A DNA stretch of 64,000 nucleotides from Paracoccaceae bacterium (GTDB lineage Bacteria; Pseudomonadota; Alphaproteobacteria; Rhodobacterales; Rhodobacteraceae): NCBI GenBank assembly GCA_009842205.1, contig VYFX01000011.1, positions 62,001 through 126,000 on the forward strand, in the 5' to 3' direction. Position numbers and translations under genes: made by a program. Below the pieces are notes generated by a model. The model was not told the DNA's origin. It saw only the letters and a list, made by a program, of their open reading frames with translations, and ran no database searches. This document shows, piece after piece, positions 16,729-25,942 of this stretch. Positions within the stretch are counted from its first letter, which is position 1; each line of letters starts with the position of its first letter.

Positions 16729-17451
16729 TCATTCCGGCTTAATCTTGCCGGGTAAATCAACAAAAAAGCATGCCACGAGATATTCCTCGTAATGGCTTTG
16801 GGCAACTTGCTGTGCTTGTTCGTCTTTACCCCATTTTTTCTCTTGCCACTCTTCATCAATGCGGGATAGTCTCCAAATCTGATCCTTGTTGCCAAAACCA
16901 TAGAGGTAAGCGAAACTCAGAACCAATGAACCTAGTAAGGGTACCAATTCGCTGAAGCCACAAAGGGAAAAGTTGTCTAAAGCCTCAATTTTTTCAGCAA
17001 ACACATCAATTGTTTGGGATTCCTGATCAAAAGGGATGATGCCATGGTTGATTTTCATCCTGATGGATAATTGTTTTTCTAGCCAGGCAATTACTGGGTC
17101 CCAATGATCAGATTGCCATTTGACAAGATCAGATGGAGAAGTCGCTCGATAGGAAACAAGATCAGTATGTCCATAATTCAAAAGGGAATTGACTATTTCT
17201 CCTCTGGTATCACCGATACGATCTATTGTGGTATTCGTTCTCCGGGTAAAGGGCATAGCCGTGGGGTCAATTTTGTGCCCTTGATCTTGAAATTCCACAC
17301 ATATCTTTTCAGCCAGCGAAAAGTGGGGAACTATAAGGGGGTTCTTGCCCGGTGTCATGGCATATTTCCCATCCAGCGTGATACCAAAGCCTTCTGACAA
17401 CTCGGTTATTCTGACGTCTTCCCAGAATTTTCTGGCAGCCCATTCATTCAT
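16729..17451 (-). CDS. ATP12 chaperone (F1-ATPase alpha-subunit assembly factor)
   Basis: This 240-residue ATP12-family protein helps F1-ATPase alpha subunits assemble. Recognisable segments are RKFWEDVRITEL at the N-terminus, ITLDGKYAMTPGKNPL, MPFTRRTNTTIDRI and the conserved WQSDHWDPVIAWLE, followed by the helical C-terminal part ending LSRIDEEWQEKKWG. ATG 17451 overlaps the rluC-type stop as ATGA (17448-17451), strongly favouring this start over one 12 codons upstream. It is last of the rarA-crcB-rluC-ATP12 string. The HAD hydrolase gene often found in this string in Rhodobacterales is absent. Confidence 0.9.
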   Translation of the reverse strand: MNEWAARKFWEDVRITELSEGFGITLDGKYAMTPGKNPLIVPHFSLAEKICVEFQDQGHKIDPTAMPFTRRTNTTIDRIGDTRGEIVNSLLNYGHTDLVSYRATSPSDLVKWQSDHWDPVIAWLEKQLSIRMKINHGIIPFDQESQTIDVFAEKIEALDNFSLCGFSELVPLLGSLVLSFAYLYGFGNKDQIWRLSRIDEEWQEKKWGKDEQAQQVAQSHYEEYLVACFFVDLPGKIKPE

Positions 17452-18485
17452 TGGAAAGTTGTTTCCGAGATATTGTTCAAATCCCATTCAAGGTAGTTTG
17501 CCAATTCCTGAAAGTGTCCCGGTGCTTCTGCCTTGATCGTTATTTCCCTATTTAAAAACGGATGATGGAAACGCAAGCTACTGGCATGTAAGAACATCCG
17601 GGATACCAGGTTAAGCTCCTCGAACTTTACCGGAAGGGAAGTTTCAGAAAAATCCGATGAATATTTTTCATCTCCCAGAATGGGATGATTGATGGAAGAT
17701 AAATGTACCCTCAGCTGATGTGTTCGACCTGTTTGCGGAGACAACACTACGAAAGCCAACAATTTGCCAAAGGTAAGTTGAACAGAATATTTCGTATAAG
17801 CCAATTTGGCTGTATTTGATGTATGCCCATTCTTTTTGCTCACACTCTTCATCCTGCGATTAGCCTGTGTTTTGTCCTTTTCCAGGGCAGATTTGATTTC
17901 ACCGGTTTTGGGATTTGGAACACCTAGAGTTACAGCCCAATAATATTTATACACATTTTTGGTCTTGAACAGTTCCATCATTTCTCTGGTAGCGGTCAGG
18001 GTTTTACCCGTCAGCAAGACACCGGAAGTTTCCTTGTCAAGCCTGTGAATCAAGCGTAGCTGATCTGTACTATTGGCCAAAGTTAAATGGTTGAGGTATT
18101 TATCAATATATCCCCTTTGTTTTGTACCTCCTTGAGTTGCCAGACCTGGCGGCTTGTTGAGGGCAACAAAATAATCATCTTCATAGATTATACTGTTGTT
18201 GAGTTGATGAATGATAGATTGATCGTAGCTACTCAGGGTATTGGACTTGACTGCTTTTTTGGTTGTGGGACCAATTGATTTTGGTAGGGTAATTATCTGA
18301 TCTGGAACCAATCTAAATGAGGGTTTGACTTTTTTCTTGTTGACCCTTACCGCGCCCCTCCGGCACATTTTTTCAATATGCGACTGGGGGAGATGTCCAT
18401 ATTTTCTCCTTAACCACCTGTCCAGACGCTGATCAGCATCATCAACGCCGACAATTTTGCTGGTTATATTGTTCAATGAAACCAT
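17448..18485 (-). CDS. rluC: RluC/RluA-family 23S rRNA pseudouridine synthase
   Basis: This 345-residue pseudouridine synthase has an N-terminal S4 RNA-binding domain (about residues 18-70, LDRWLRRKYGHLPQSHIEKM) and an RluA-type catalytic domain. The catalytic aspartate is D150 in HRLDKETSG, with VALNKPPGLATQGG before it and LLSPQTGRTHQLRVH (written here as VVLSPQTGRTHQLRVH) after it. The likely targets are uridines of 23S rRNA as for RluC, but the exact sites are not readable from sequence. It overlaps crcB by 13 bases and couples to ATP12 by an ATGA overlap. Confidence 0.92.
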   Translation of the reverse strand: MVSLNNITSKIVGVDDADQRLDRWLRRKYGHLPQSHIEKMCRRGAVRVNKKKVKPSFRLVPDQIITLPKSIGPTTKKAVKSNTLSSYDQSIIHQLNNSIIYEDDYFVALNKPPGLATQGGTKQRGYIDKYLNHLTLANSTDQLRLIHRLDKETSGVLLTGKTLTATREMMELFKTKNVYKYYWAVTLGVPNPKTGEIKSALEKDKTQANRRMKSVSKKNGHTSNTAKLAYTKYSVQLTFGKLLAFVVLSPQTGRTHQLRVHLSSINHPILGDEKYSSDFSETSLPVKFEELNLVSRMFLHASSLRFHHPFLNREITIKAEAPGHFQELANYLEWDLNNISETTFQ

Positions 18486-18856
18486 ATCCTGGCCAGAAAC
18501 AAGCCCAGATAGAGAGCCAAAACAGCCAATACGACTGAAACAAGGGCATAAACAAGTGCCATATCCAATTTTCCATTAGTGGAAAGTTGCCAAAAGTCAT
18601 TTGAAAATGCTGAAAAAGTCGTAAACCCTCCCAGAAACCCTGTAATGATCAATGGCGTGTAGCGTTCCGGTAAAGTCAGGTTTTCAATCATCAAGGCAAT
18701 TAGGAAACCCATCAGCAAAGACCCAAAAACATTGACAAACAATGTTCCATAAGGAAACTGCTTACCCATGACGGTCGATATACCAGTAGTTAACAGGTAT
18801 CTTGAAATAGCACCCAATGCACCTCCAAGGGCAATCTGAAGCAAAGTCCCGATCAT
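18473..18856 (-). CDS. crcB: Fluoride channel CrcB/Fluc
   Basis: This 127-residue four-helix membrane protein of the Fluc family exports fluoride. Signatures: GGALGAISRYLL, PYGTLFVNVFGSLLMGFL (with the conserved Asn) and TGFLGGFTTFSAFSND, which contains the Phe-box and Na+-site Gly-Thr-Thr-Ser residues. It works as an antiparallel dimer in the inner membrane. It overlaps rarA by four bases (ATGA, 18853-18856) and rluC by 13. I see no fluoride riboswitch before it, expected for an internal operon gene. Confidence 0.94.
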   Translation of the reverse strand: MIGTLLQIALGGALGAISRYLLTTGISTVMGKQFPYGTLFVNVFGSLLMGFLIALMIENLTLPERYTPLIITGFLGGFTTFSAFSNDFWQLSTNGKLDMALVYALVSVVLAVLALYLGLFLARIWFH

Positions 18857-20190
18857 GGTGAATGCTCGCCATCCTTTTCCGTGTTGAGCTTAACCCGAAG
18901 ATTCTCGAAATACTCCAATCTCTTGCCCAGGGTTTGTTCAAAACCTTTCTTTGGCGGGTTGTAGTATTTTGCTCTATTGAAACCCTCGGGAAAATAGTTT
19001 TGTCCGGAAAATCCGTAGGGAACATCATGATCATACTGATAACCCTTGCCATATCCGAGTTGTTTCATCAGCTTTGTTGGTGCATTGAGTATATGCTTGG
19101 GAGGTACCAGGGATCCTGAAACTCTTGCATCTTTGGTGGCCGATTTATAAGCCTTGTAACTTGCGTTGGATTTTGGAGCCAAAGCCATGTAAATGATGGC
19201 TTGTGCTATGGCCAGTTCACCTTCTGGACTACCAAGCCGTTCATAAGCTATCCAGGAGTTGATTGCCATATCCAACGCATCTGGGTCGGCCAGACCTATA
19301 TCCTCTACGGCCATGCGTGTAATTCTTCTTAGCAGGTAGTTTGGATCCTCACCGGCATCCAACATTCTGGCCAGCCAATAGAGAGCGGCATCAGGGTCAG
19401 ATCCCCGTACAGATTTATGCAGGGCTGAAATCAGGTTATAGTGCCAATCACTGGCTCTATCATACGAGGCGGCCTTCTGCGATAGATGCAGGGATAATTC
19501 ATCCGTATCCAGTTTACGTTCCAGGCCCAAAGCACAAATCTGTTCAATATTATTCAACAGACTCCTGCCGTCACCATCGGCCATCCCGCACAACCAGTTT
19601 CTTGCTTCATCAGTAAGGGGTAGGGGAGAACCATGATACTTTTCTGCTCTTTGTGCCAGTTTTTCCAAGTCGGACATCGAAAGTCTGGATAAACAAAACA
19701 CCCTTACGCGTGACAGCAGGGCAGGATTGATTTCAAAGGAGACATTTTCTGTTGTCGAACCGATCAGTTTTATCGTTCCATCCTCGACATAGGGTAAAAA
19801 ACCATCCTGCTGGCTCTTGTTAAAACGATGGATTTCGTCCACAAACAGGATTGTTCCCTTGCCTCCCAGCCATTGATTTCTGGCAGTGGAAAAAATTTTT
19901 CTCAGTTCAGCGGTGTTGGAAAATACGGCACTGATCTGAACAAAGTTGTATTCCTTTTTTTGTGCAATTAATCGTGCAATGGTTGTTTTACCAACCCCTG
20001 GTGGGCCCCAGAATATAATGGAGGGTAGATTGGCCGAAGCCAGTAGATTGTTCAGGGGTTTGTCCTTACCAATGAGATCTTCATGACCGATAACCTCTTC
20101 CAGGCTTTCGGGACGAATGCGATCTGCCAGAGGTCGTAATGCTGATGACAAATCACTTTGGTTTTCTATCTGGTCAAGAAGACTGGTCAC
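18853..20190 (-). CDS. rarA: Replication-associated recombination protein RarA (MgsA)
   Basis: This 445-residue AAA+ ATPase is related to clamp loaders and acts at stalled replication forks. It shows Walker A GPPGVGKTT, Walker B LFVDEIHR, sensor-type GSTTENVSFEI, Arg finger region NPALLSRVRVF, then the C-terminal tetramerisation domain (ALYWLARMLDAGEDPNYLLRR; LPKSNA-type SNASYKAYKSA) ending with the family QYDHDVPYGFSGQNYFPEG. Full length. It is first gene of the string ending with ATP12, and lies 190 bases after rplQ. Confidence 0.95.
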   Translation of the reverse strand: MTSLLDQIENQSDLSSALRPLADRIRPESLEEVIGHEDLIGKDKPLNNLLASANLPSIIFWGPPGVGKTTIARLIAQKKEYNFVQISAVFSNTAELRKIFSTARNQWLGGKGTILFVDEIHRFNKSQQDGFLPYVEDGTIKLIGSTTENVSFEINPALLSRVRVFCLSRLSMSDLEKLAQRAEKYHGSPLPLTDEARNWLCGMADGDGRSLLNNIEQICALGLERKLDTDELSLHLSQKAASYDRASDWHYNLISALHKSVRGSDPDAALYWLARMLDAGEDPNYLLRRITRMAVEDIGLADPDALDMAINSWIAYERLGSPEGELAIAQAIIYMALAPKSNASYKAYKSATKDARVSGSLVPPKHILNAPTKLMKQLGYGKGYQYDHDVPYGFSGQNYFPEGFNRAKYYNPPKKGFEQTLGKRLEYFENLRVKLNTEKDGEHSP

Positions 20191-20201
20191 GATATATATT
20201 G

Positions 20202-20221
20202 GGGGAATTAAAACCTTCCCC
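20202..20221. terminator. Inverted repeat between rplQ and rarA
   Basis: GGGGAA (20202-20207), 8-base loop, TTCCCC (20216-20221), directly upstream of rarA. Six perfect pairs but no T-run on either side. It may mark the rplQ transcript end or be a rarA leader hairpin. Confidence 0.3.
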
Positions 20222-20381
20222 TAAGGCTTAAGGATTAAACGATTGGAACAAAAGATCCATTGATCATGTTCGATATATTTACACCAACAAATAAAGAAAC
20301 AAAATTCAAAAAGTTGGTTAAAGCCCTACCTTGGTATGGTTTTTCCACAAAATATGATGATGTATTCCGCGGAGAAGTAAA

Positions 20382-20804
20382 TCAGCTTGATTCTTCAGAT
20401 TCCTGTGCTGCCAATCTATCTCGATCAGCCTTGCCCTTTTCCGCAGTATCCCTGTCAACCAGTTCTATGATTGCCATTGGTGCTCGATCGCCATAACGGT
20501 ATCCAGCCCTGATGACTCTTGTATATCCGCCATTGCGATCTTGATAACGAGGGCCGAGAACATCAAAAAGTTTCTTTGTGTGCTTGGCTTGCTTGAGTTT
20601 GGAATTGGCCATTCTTCGGGAATGCAGATCACCCTTCTTGCCTAGGGTAATCAGTTTCTCCACAATCCTCTTCAATTCCTTGGCTTTTGGTACGGTGGTT
20701 TTGATTTGTTCATGTTCAATCAGGGATCCGGCCATATTGGCGAACATGGCTTTCCTATGCTCACCGGTTCTGTTAAGATACCTGTATCCGCCACTGTGTC
20801 GCAT
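20382..20804 (-). CDS. rplQ: 50S ribosomal protein L17
   Basis: This 140-residue L17 of the large subunit has the conserved N-terminus [29 protein letters not shown] and [12 protein letters not shown], followed by the core [20 protein letters not shown] and an acidic C-terminal tail common in alphaproteobacteria. It is last of the rpsM-rpsK-rpoA-rplQ transcription unit, 37 bases after rpoA. Confidence 0.97.
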   Translation of the reverse strand: MRHSGGYRYLNRTGEHRKAMFANMAGSLIEHEQIKTTVPKAKELKRIVEKLITLGKKGDLHSRRMANSKLKQAKHTKKLFDVLGPRYQDRNGGYTRVIRAGYRYGDRAPMAIIELVDRDTAEKGKADRDRLAAQESEESS

Positions 20805-20841
20805 AATTATTTACCTTATTTTCTGTCCAATAGGAATGTGA

Positions 20842-21864
20842 TCAAGGGAAGGTTATATCCTTCTCTTCCATTTCTTTTGATAGTATTTCAATATTTTCAG
20901 GAGGCCAATCAGCAATTTCCATGCCAAGTGACAAATTCATTCCCGATAGGACTTCCTTTATCTCATTCAGTGATTTTCTTCCAAAGTTTGGAGTCTTCAA
21001 CATTTCCTGTTCCGATTTCTGGACCAGATCACCAACATAAATGATATTGTCATTTTTCAGGCAATTAGCCGATCTGACTGAAAGTTCAAGCTGTGTAACT
21101 TTCAGGTAGAGATTGCTATCAACCTCGGCTTCCGGAGTTTCATCTTCCTGTTTGGATTTGACAGGTTCATCAAAATTAATGAAGATCTGGAAATATTCCT
21201 GAACGATTCTTGACGCATAGGCTATGGCGTCCTTGGGTGTTATGGATCCGTCTGTTTCAACGTTCAGGATTAACTTGTCGTAGTCAAGAATCTTTCCTTC
21301 CCTTGCGGGCTGAACTTTATAGGAAACCGATTTTACCGGTGAAAATATGGCATCAATTGGAATAAAATTAATTGCTGCGTCTGCCGGTTTGTTCAATTCG
21401 GCGGGAACATATCCCTTACCAACCCCAACGGTGATTTCCATTTGAATAGAAGCATCCCTGTCCAAATGACAAATGACATGGCGTGGATTGAGGATTTCGA
21501 CACCGGTTACCTGGTTGATCATACCGGCAGTAACTTCGCCTGGCTGTGATGATTTCAGCAGGAGTTTGCGTGGTTTGCGGTCATCAGATTTTACAACGAC
21601 TCCCTTGAGGTTGAGAAGGATGTCAATGACGTCCTCCCGAACACCGGGAATTGGTGAAAATTCCTGTACCACATTGTCGATTTCAACTCCGATAATGGCA
21701 CTTCCCCTTATAGAAGAAAGAAGAACCCTCCGCAGTGCGTTGCCGATCGTCAAACCGAACCCTCTTTCGAGTGGTCCGATTTCCAGGGTCATCTGATTTG
21801 GATTGCTACCTGATTTCTCCTCCAGTGAAGGGGAGATAAGTTTTTCCCAGTTATCTTGGAACAT
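20842..21864 (-). CDS. rpoA: RNA polymerase alpha subunit
   Basis: This 340-residue alpha subunit has an N-terminal dimerisation domain ([20 protein letters not shown], residues about 35-54, plus [20 protein letters not shown]) and a C-terminal domain (about 255-330, [20 protein letters not shown] with [18 protein letters not shown]) that binds UP elements and activators. Length and order are normal for the class. Confidence 0.98.
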   Translation of the reverse strand: MFQDNWEKLISPSLEEKSGSNPNQMTLEIGPLERGFGLTIGNALRRVLLSSIRGSAIIGVEIDNVVQEFSPIPGVREDVIDILLNLKGVVVKSDDRKPRKLLLKSSQPGEVTAGMINQVTGVEILNPRHVICHLDRDASIQMEITVGVGKGYVPAELNKPADAAINFIPIDAIFSPVKSVSYKVQPAREGKILDYDKLILNVETDGSITPKDAIAYASRIVQEYFQIFINFDEPVKSKQEDETPEAEVDSNLYLKVTQLELSVRSANCLKNDNIIYVGDLVQKSEQEMLKTPNFGRKSLNEIKEVLSGMNLSLGMEIADWPPENIEILSKEMEEKDITFP

Positions 21865-21947
21865 TGATTAGCCTCCATCCTTTTTCCCAGTGGTTCCGCA
21901 CCGGGAATGTCTCGAAAAACTAAATTAAAACTAAATTGTTAGAGTGA

Positions 21948-22337
21948 TTAGACTCTTCTTCTTTTTGGTGGACGACAACCATTGTGGGCAATGGGTGAAA
22001 CATCCCTGATAGATGTGATTTCAAAACCTACGGCCGCTAGGGAACGTAGGGCACTTTCCCGTCCCGAACCCGGTCCTTGAACCTTGATCTCAAGTGACTT
22101 GACACCATGTTCCTGAGCCTTTTTCCCGGCATCTTCTGCTGCAAGTTGTGCTGCGTAAGGGGTAGATTTCCGTGAGCCCTTGAAACCGACAGTACCTGCC
22201 GAAGACCAGGCAATCGCATTACCCTGTACATCTGAAATCAATATTTTTGTATTGTTGAAGGAGGAACTCACATGAGCTACTCCAACCGCAATATTCTTGC
22301 GTTCTTTTCTCTTTAGACGGGGCTTTTCACGAGCCAA
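21948..22337 (-). CDS. rpsK: 30S ribosomal protein S11
   Basis: This 129-residue S11 of the small-subunit platform shows [54 protein letters not shown] and the invariant C-terminus [12 protein letters not shown]. It starts 12 bases after the rpsM stop. Confidence 0.98.
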   Translation of the reverse strand: MAREKPRLKRKERKNIAVGVAHVSSSFNNTKILISDVQGNAIAWSSAGTVGFKGSRKSTPYAAQLAAEDAGKKAQEHGVKSLEIKVQGPGSGRESALRSLAAVGFEITSIRDVSPIAHNGCRPPKRRRV

Positions 22338-22349
22338 GGCACATCTCCT

Positions 22350-22718
22350 TTATTTTTTCTTGCCGGCTATGGGTCTGGCCGGACCTTTTCTGGTTCTGGC
22401 ATTCGTATGGGTTCTTTGCCCCCTTACAGGTAGTCCCCTACGATGTCTGAGACCCCGGTAACATCCAAGATCCATCATCCGCTTGATGTTCATTTGGACA
22501 TCCCTGCGCAGATCGCCTTCTACCATATAGTTTTGATCTATATGCTCTCGAAGTTCCTTGACATTGAGATCGGTAAGTTCATTGACCCTGACAGATTGCT
22601 CGATTCCGACGGACTCACATATGTTTTGTGCCGTTTGGTAACCAATCCCGTAGATACTGGTCAATGCAACAGGAACCCTTTTCCTTGCTGGTATGTTTAC
22701 ACCCGCTATACGTGCCAT
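22350..22718 (-). CDS. rpsM: 30S ribosomal protein S13
   Basis: This 122-residue S13 of the small-subunit head starts at ATG 22718 with the canonical [10 protein letters not shown]; a longer open frame upstream is not conserved. Other signatures: [32 protein letters not shown] and [13 protein letters not shown]. It heads the unit; secY and adk, usually immediately upstream in the class, are absent here, so the unit needs its own promoter in 22719-23033. Confidence 0.97.
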   Translation of the reverse strand: MARIAGVNIPARKRVPVALTSIYGIGYQTAQNICESVGIEQSVRVNELTDLNVKELREHIDQNYMVEGDLRRDVQMNIKRMMDLGCYRGLRHRRGLPVRGQRTHTNARTRKGPARPIAGKKK

Positions 22719-22751
22719 TCTAACCCCTAGAATTAATATGATGCCATCCCG

Positions 22752-22769
22752 TACCAATATCAGTTGGTA
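22752..22769 (-). promoter_or_regulatory. Hairpin in the rpsM 5' leader
   Basis: TACCAA (22752-22757), 6-base loop, TTGGTA (22764-22769), 34 bases upstream of rpsM. In other bacteria ribosomal operon leaders bind an encoded r-protein for feedback control; this hairpin is a candidate for such a site, but nothing specific supports a named ligand. Confidence 0.35.
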
Positions 22770-22873
22770 AAGGTGGATTGGTTTATATTGGGAAAACTTG
22801 CAAAAAAACAAGCCCATTCGACTAAAAACAGCCGAAAGATCAATAAAAAAACAGAGTAAGACCATATACGGAT

Positions 22874-22888
22874 ACTCTCATTGAGAGT
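22874..22888. promoter_or_regulatory. 15-bp perfect palindrome in the rpsM/kinase divergent region
   Basis: ACTCTCA-T-TGAGAGT is perfectly symmetric around 22881. It lies between divergently transcribed rpsM and the FGGY kinase gene, 146 bases from the kinase start and 156 from rpsM. Candidate binding site for a dimeric regulator; no regulator gene is nearby. Confidence 0.4.
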
Positions 22889-22952
22889 CAAGATATCTCC
22901 TACGAAATTTTGCAGGTTGATGTACCTTCCATACATTCACCAAATTAGATGT

Positions 22953-22980
22953 TTGGAATTAATTCAAGATTCCTTACAAT
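22953..22980 (+). promoter_or_regulatory. Candidate promoter of the FGGY kinase gene
   Basis: TTGGAA (22953-22958), 16-base spacer, TACAAT (22975-22980): a good -10 and a fair -35. A short inverted repeat GGAAT...ATTCC (22955-22959 / 22969-22973) overlaps the spacer and could be an operator. Start of RNA would be near 22987. Confidence 0.45.
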
Positions 22981-23033
22981 CGCCCCTAAAGCAAATCTTG
23001 ATTGGGTTGAATTTTTTCTGTTGAGTTAACTTT

Positions 23034-24539
23034 ATGAATTACACACTAGGAATTGATATCGGAACGTACGAAACCAAGGGCGTCATTGCCGATTCCAGCG
23101 GCAGGGTTGTTGCATCTTCATCAAAACCCCACAAACTCATTGCTCCAAAACCAGGCTGGGCTGAGCACAGGCCACAAGAAGATTGGTGGGAGGACTTTGT
23201 CTACGTTTCAAACACCCTGATCAGGGAATCCAAGATATCTCCAAAAGACATAAAAGCTGTGGCGACTTCAGCCATAGGACCTTGTATGCTTCCCGTAGAT
23301 AAAGAAGGCCATCCCCTGATGAATGGAATTCTATATGGAGTTGATACTCGGGCTGCTTTACAGATTGAAGAACTGAACCAAAAAATTGGCAAAGGTAATA
23401 TTTTCGAACTTTGTGGCAATGCACTTACATCACAGTCAGTGGGACCAAAAATCCTATGGTTCAAGCAAACAAGTCCAGAACTTTGGAGCCTCACTTCCCA
23501 AATTCTTACATCTACCAGTTACATTGTCTACCAGCTCACTGGAGAATATGTCATAGATCACTTTACAGCCGTAAACTTTGCCCCTTGGTACGATATAAAT
23601 CAATTGAATTGGACAGATAAGCTCTCCTCAGAACTTCCGATGGAGTTGCTTCCCAAATTGGCTTGGTCGACTGATTTCGTTGGTACGATTACTTCAAAAG
23701 CGGCCGAGGAAACCGGATTAAGTGTTGGCACACCTGTTACCTGTGGAACAATAGATGCTGCGGCTGAAGCAGTAAGTATTGGAGTTAAGGATAATGGAGA
23801 CATGATGATGATGTATGGCTCGACCATTTTTATAATTGAGCTTGATCAGCATCAAAAATCTGACCCCAGGCTATGGTATGCTCCTTGGTTATTCGCCAAT
23901 CAATTTGCGATAATGGCTGCCGTCTCAACGGCTGGGACACTCACGCATTGGTTCAAGGATAATTTTGCCAAGGATTTATCTTCAGATAACATTTTTCAGC
24001 AATTGACGGCGGAAGCTTCGAACTCTCCAGTTGGAGCAAATGGCTTGGTATTCATTCCCTATTTCTCCGGAGGTCTAACTCCAATTCACAATCCGGATGC
24101 ACGAGGGATCTATTTTGGCCTCAATCTAACGCACACTCGGGGAGACCTGTTCAGGGCTTTGCTGGAAGGAATTTCTGCTGGTACACGGCGCATTCTGGAT
24201 ACTTACAGAGAAGTTGACGCTTTCCCAAAAAAGGTTCTTGCCGTCGGAGGAGGAACAAAAAACAAAATTTGGCTTCAGTCTAATTCTGATATGAGTAACA
24301 TTGAGCAACACATTTGCAAGCATTCCCTTGGAGCTTCTTACGGGGATGCCTTCCTTGCTGCTCTTGCCCTTGGTAACGTCAAAAAGGAGGATATCTTTGA
24401 TTGGAATCCCTTTGACAAAACAATTTACCCGAATCGGAAGGAAGTTTATGATGAAATGTACCCACATTTTATCAAGCTCTACGAGGAGACCAAGGATATA
24501 GCATCAGAAATTAGTGCAATCCAGAGAAAGCCCAAATAG
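23034..24539 (+). CDS. FGGY-family carbohydrate kinase (xylulokinase-like)
   Basis: This 501-residue sugar kinase has two actin-like ATPase domains. The N-terminal domain carries the phosphate-1 loop LGIDIGTYETKGVIAD and the conserved GWAEHRPQEDWWEDF; the C-terminal domain has TCGTIDAAAEAVS, the ATP-binding GTL/ISAGTRRILD region, AVGGGTKNKIWLQ and GASYGDAFLAA. Members phosphorylate ketopentoses, polyols or hexuloses; the substrate cannot be fixed from sequence, but an adjacent xylitol-dehydrogenase-like enzyme and polyol-type importer suggest a ketose from a sugar alcohol. It is convergent with the SDR gene and opens the 23-31.6 kb island. Confidence 0.88.
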   Translation: MNYTLGIDIGTYETKGVIADSSGRVVASSSKPHKLIAPKPGWAEHRPQEDWWEDFVYVSNTLIRESKISPKDIKAVATSAIGPCMLPVDKEGHPLMNGILYGVDTRAALQIEELNQKIGKGNIFELCGNALTSQSVGPKILWFKQTSPELWSLTSQILTSTSYIVYQLTGEYVIDHFTAVNFAPWYDINQLNWTDKLSSELPMELLPKLAWSTDFVGTITSKAAEETGLSVGTPVTCGTIDAAAEAVSIGVKDNGDMMMMYGSTIFIIELDQHQKSDPRLWYAPWLFANQFAIMAAVSTAGTLTHWFKDNFAKDLSSDNIFQQLTAEASNSPVGANGLVFIPYFSGGLTPIHNPDARGIYFGLNLTHTRGDLFRALLEGISAGTRRILDTYREVDAFPKKVLAVGGGTKNKIWLQSNSDMSNIEQHICKHSLGASYGDAFLAALALGNVKKEDIFDWNPFDKTIYPNRKEVYDEMYPHFIKLYEETKDIASEISAIQRKPK

Positions 24540-24631
24540 TTCTACTTTAGAACCTTAACCTCGAAATCCGGGAGTATGACTACTGTAAAAAGTATACATT
24601 TGCTCATAATGATACTTGAATACCAGAACCG

Positions 24632-25384
24632 CTATACGCTCGAATAACCTCCTTCAATCATCATTATTGCACCGTTAACCAGATCCGATGCAGGTGATGC
24701 GAGATAAAGTGCCATATCAGCAACCTCAACTGGTTCGCCAAAACGGCCCAATGGGGTAGCAGCGATCATGGGAGCTGATTTTTCCACAGGACTCCAAACC
24801 TTTTTACCCATCTCGGTCATCACCACTGTGGGACAAATCGCGTTTACCTGAATATTATGAGGCGCAAGTTCAACCATCAGAGATTTGGTGAGGGCGTTTA
24901 GCCCCCCTTTTGAGGTGGCATAGGCAACATGTTCTGCCAGTGCAATTACACCCGTTTGGGAGGAGATATTGATGATTTTACCAGCCTTGGCCGCAATCAT
25001 CCCTGGGGCTAGACCCTTGGCCAAAAGAAAAGGGGCGCGTAAGTTGATAGCCATTGTACGGTCCCAATCCTCGGCAGAATAATCAAGTACCGGACCGACC
25101 AAAGCCACCCCGGCAGAATTTACCAGGATGTCAATCTGTCGGGTTGTTGTGTACACCCTTGATATGAGTTGTTCACAACCCTCAATGCTGGCGATATCGG
25201 CCGTGATAATCTCGCATCCAATCTCTACTTTCAGACTATCCAACCGTTCTATCGATTGACCGGTTGCGATGACTTTTGCATCAGCCTCGGTAAATACCCT
25301 TGCTATCTCTGCTCCGATACCAGACGAAGCACCAGTTACCAGAGCGGTCTTTCCTGCCAATGAGAACCTGTCGACCCACCCCAT
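24632..25384 (-). CDS. SDR-family NAD(P)-dependent oxidoreductase
   Basis: This 250-residue classical short-chain dehydrogenase has the cofactor motif TGASSGIG, the NSAGVA loop, catalytic Ser in INISSQTGV and Y-x3-K in YATSKGG, and the C-terminal GGYSSV strand. It resembles polyol/gluconate or D-arabinitol-type dehydrogenases. ATG 25384 starts 3 bases after the SIS gene stop (25388); a TTG directly upstream is also possible. It is last of the xdh-SIS-SDR row, so it probably acts on an intermediate of the same pathway. Confidence 0.88.
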   Translation of the reverse strand: MGWVDRFSLAGKTALVTGASSGIGAEIARVFTEADAKVIATGQSIERLDSLKVEIGCEIITADIASIEGCEQLISRVYTTTRQIDILVNSAGVALVGPVLDYSAEDWDRTMAINLRAPFLLAKGLAPGMIAAKAGKIINISSQTGVIALAEHVAYATSKGGLNALTKSLMVELAPHNIQVNAICPTVVMTEMGKKVWSPVEKSAPMIAATPLGRFGEPVEVADMALYLASPASDLVNGAIMMIEGGYSSV

Positions 25385-25387
25385 CAA

Positions 25388-25942
25388 TCATTCCAGATTT
25401 GTATGCATGGCAGACATGTCATCGTATGAAATGCCAAGAACATCCCGTATTTCGAGTACCAATAATTCAAAAAACAGGAACATAATCACCTCGTAAAGCG
25501 ATCCCATTGGTAGGATTGATGTGACCACGTTTCCTTTCTTTGTAGTGGCCATGGTTTGTGCGGGAAGGTTAACCACCATATCTGCCGAAAGCGGTACCAG
25601 GCCATCAGGTTCAGAAGTAATGCAGACTACTTTTGAACCTGCTTTGCGTGCAACGTCAACCAAAGCAGCCACGGTAGAGAAATTTCCCGGACCTGCACTG
25701 ACTATGAGCATGTCGTTTATGCCTAATCGGGGCGTGGTCATGTCTCCCACAACATGAGCTGCAAAGCCCAGGTGGTAAAGTCGCATTACAAGAGCCTTGA
25801 TTATCAATCCCTCACGACCAACACCGTAACAACAAATTTGTCCGGATTGACTAATCTCTCGTGCAAATCCGGGTATTTGTGCAAGAACATCCGGGGAAAG
25901 GGCAGAACGTAACTCGTCAAGAATTTGCTCGGTTCGATTCAT
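25388..25942 (-). CDS. SIS-domain sugar isomerase (6-phospho-3-hexuloisomerase-like)
   Basis: This 184-residue SIS-domain protein has the sugar-phosphate binding fold with [33 protein letters not shown] and VCITSEPDG segments and the MALF/LPAQTM strand. Best likeness is to the HxlB (6-phospho-3-hexuloisomerase) group, which interconverts ketose phosphates, but no HxlA synthase is present, so a different phosphoketose is likely. It overlaps the upstream dehydrogenase by four bases (ATGA, 25939-25942), which implies tight co-expression. Confidence 0.8.
   Translation of the reverse strand: MNRTEQILDELRSALSPDVLAQIPGFAREISQSGQICCYGVGREGLIIKALVMRLYHLGFAAHVVGDMTTPRLGINDMLIVSAGPGNFSTVAALVDVARKAGSKVVCITSEPDGLVPLSADMVVNLPAQTMATTKKGNVVTSILPMGSLYEVIMFLFFELLVLEIRDVLGISYDDMSAMHTNLE

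Noticed and set aside
18857-20381. Fluoride riboswitch upstream of crcB
   Set aside because: crcB is internal to an operon and overlaps rarA; I saw no riboswitch-like structure in the 20191-20381 leader.
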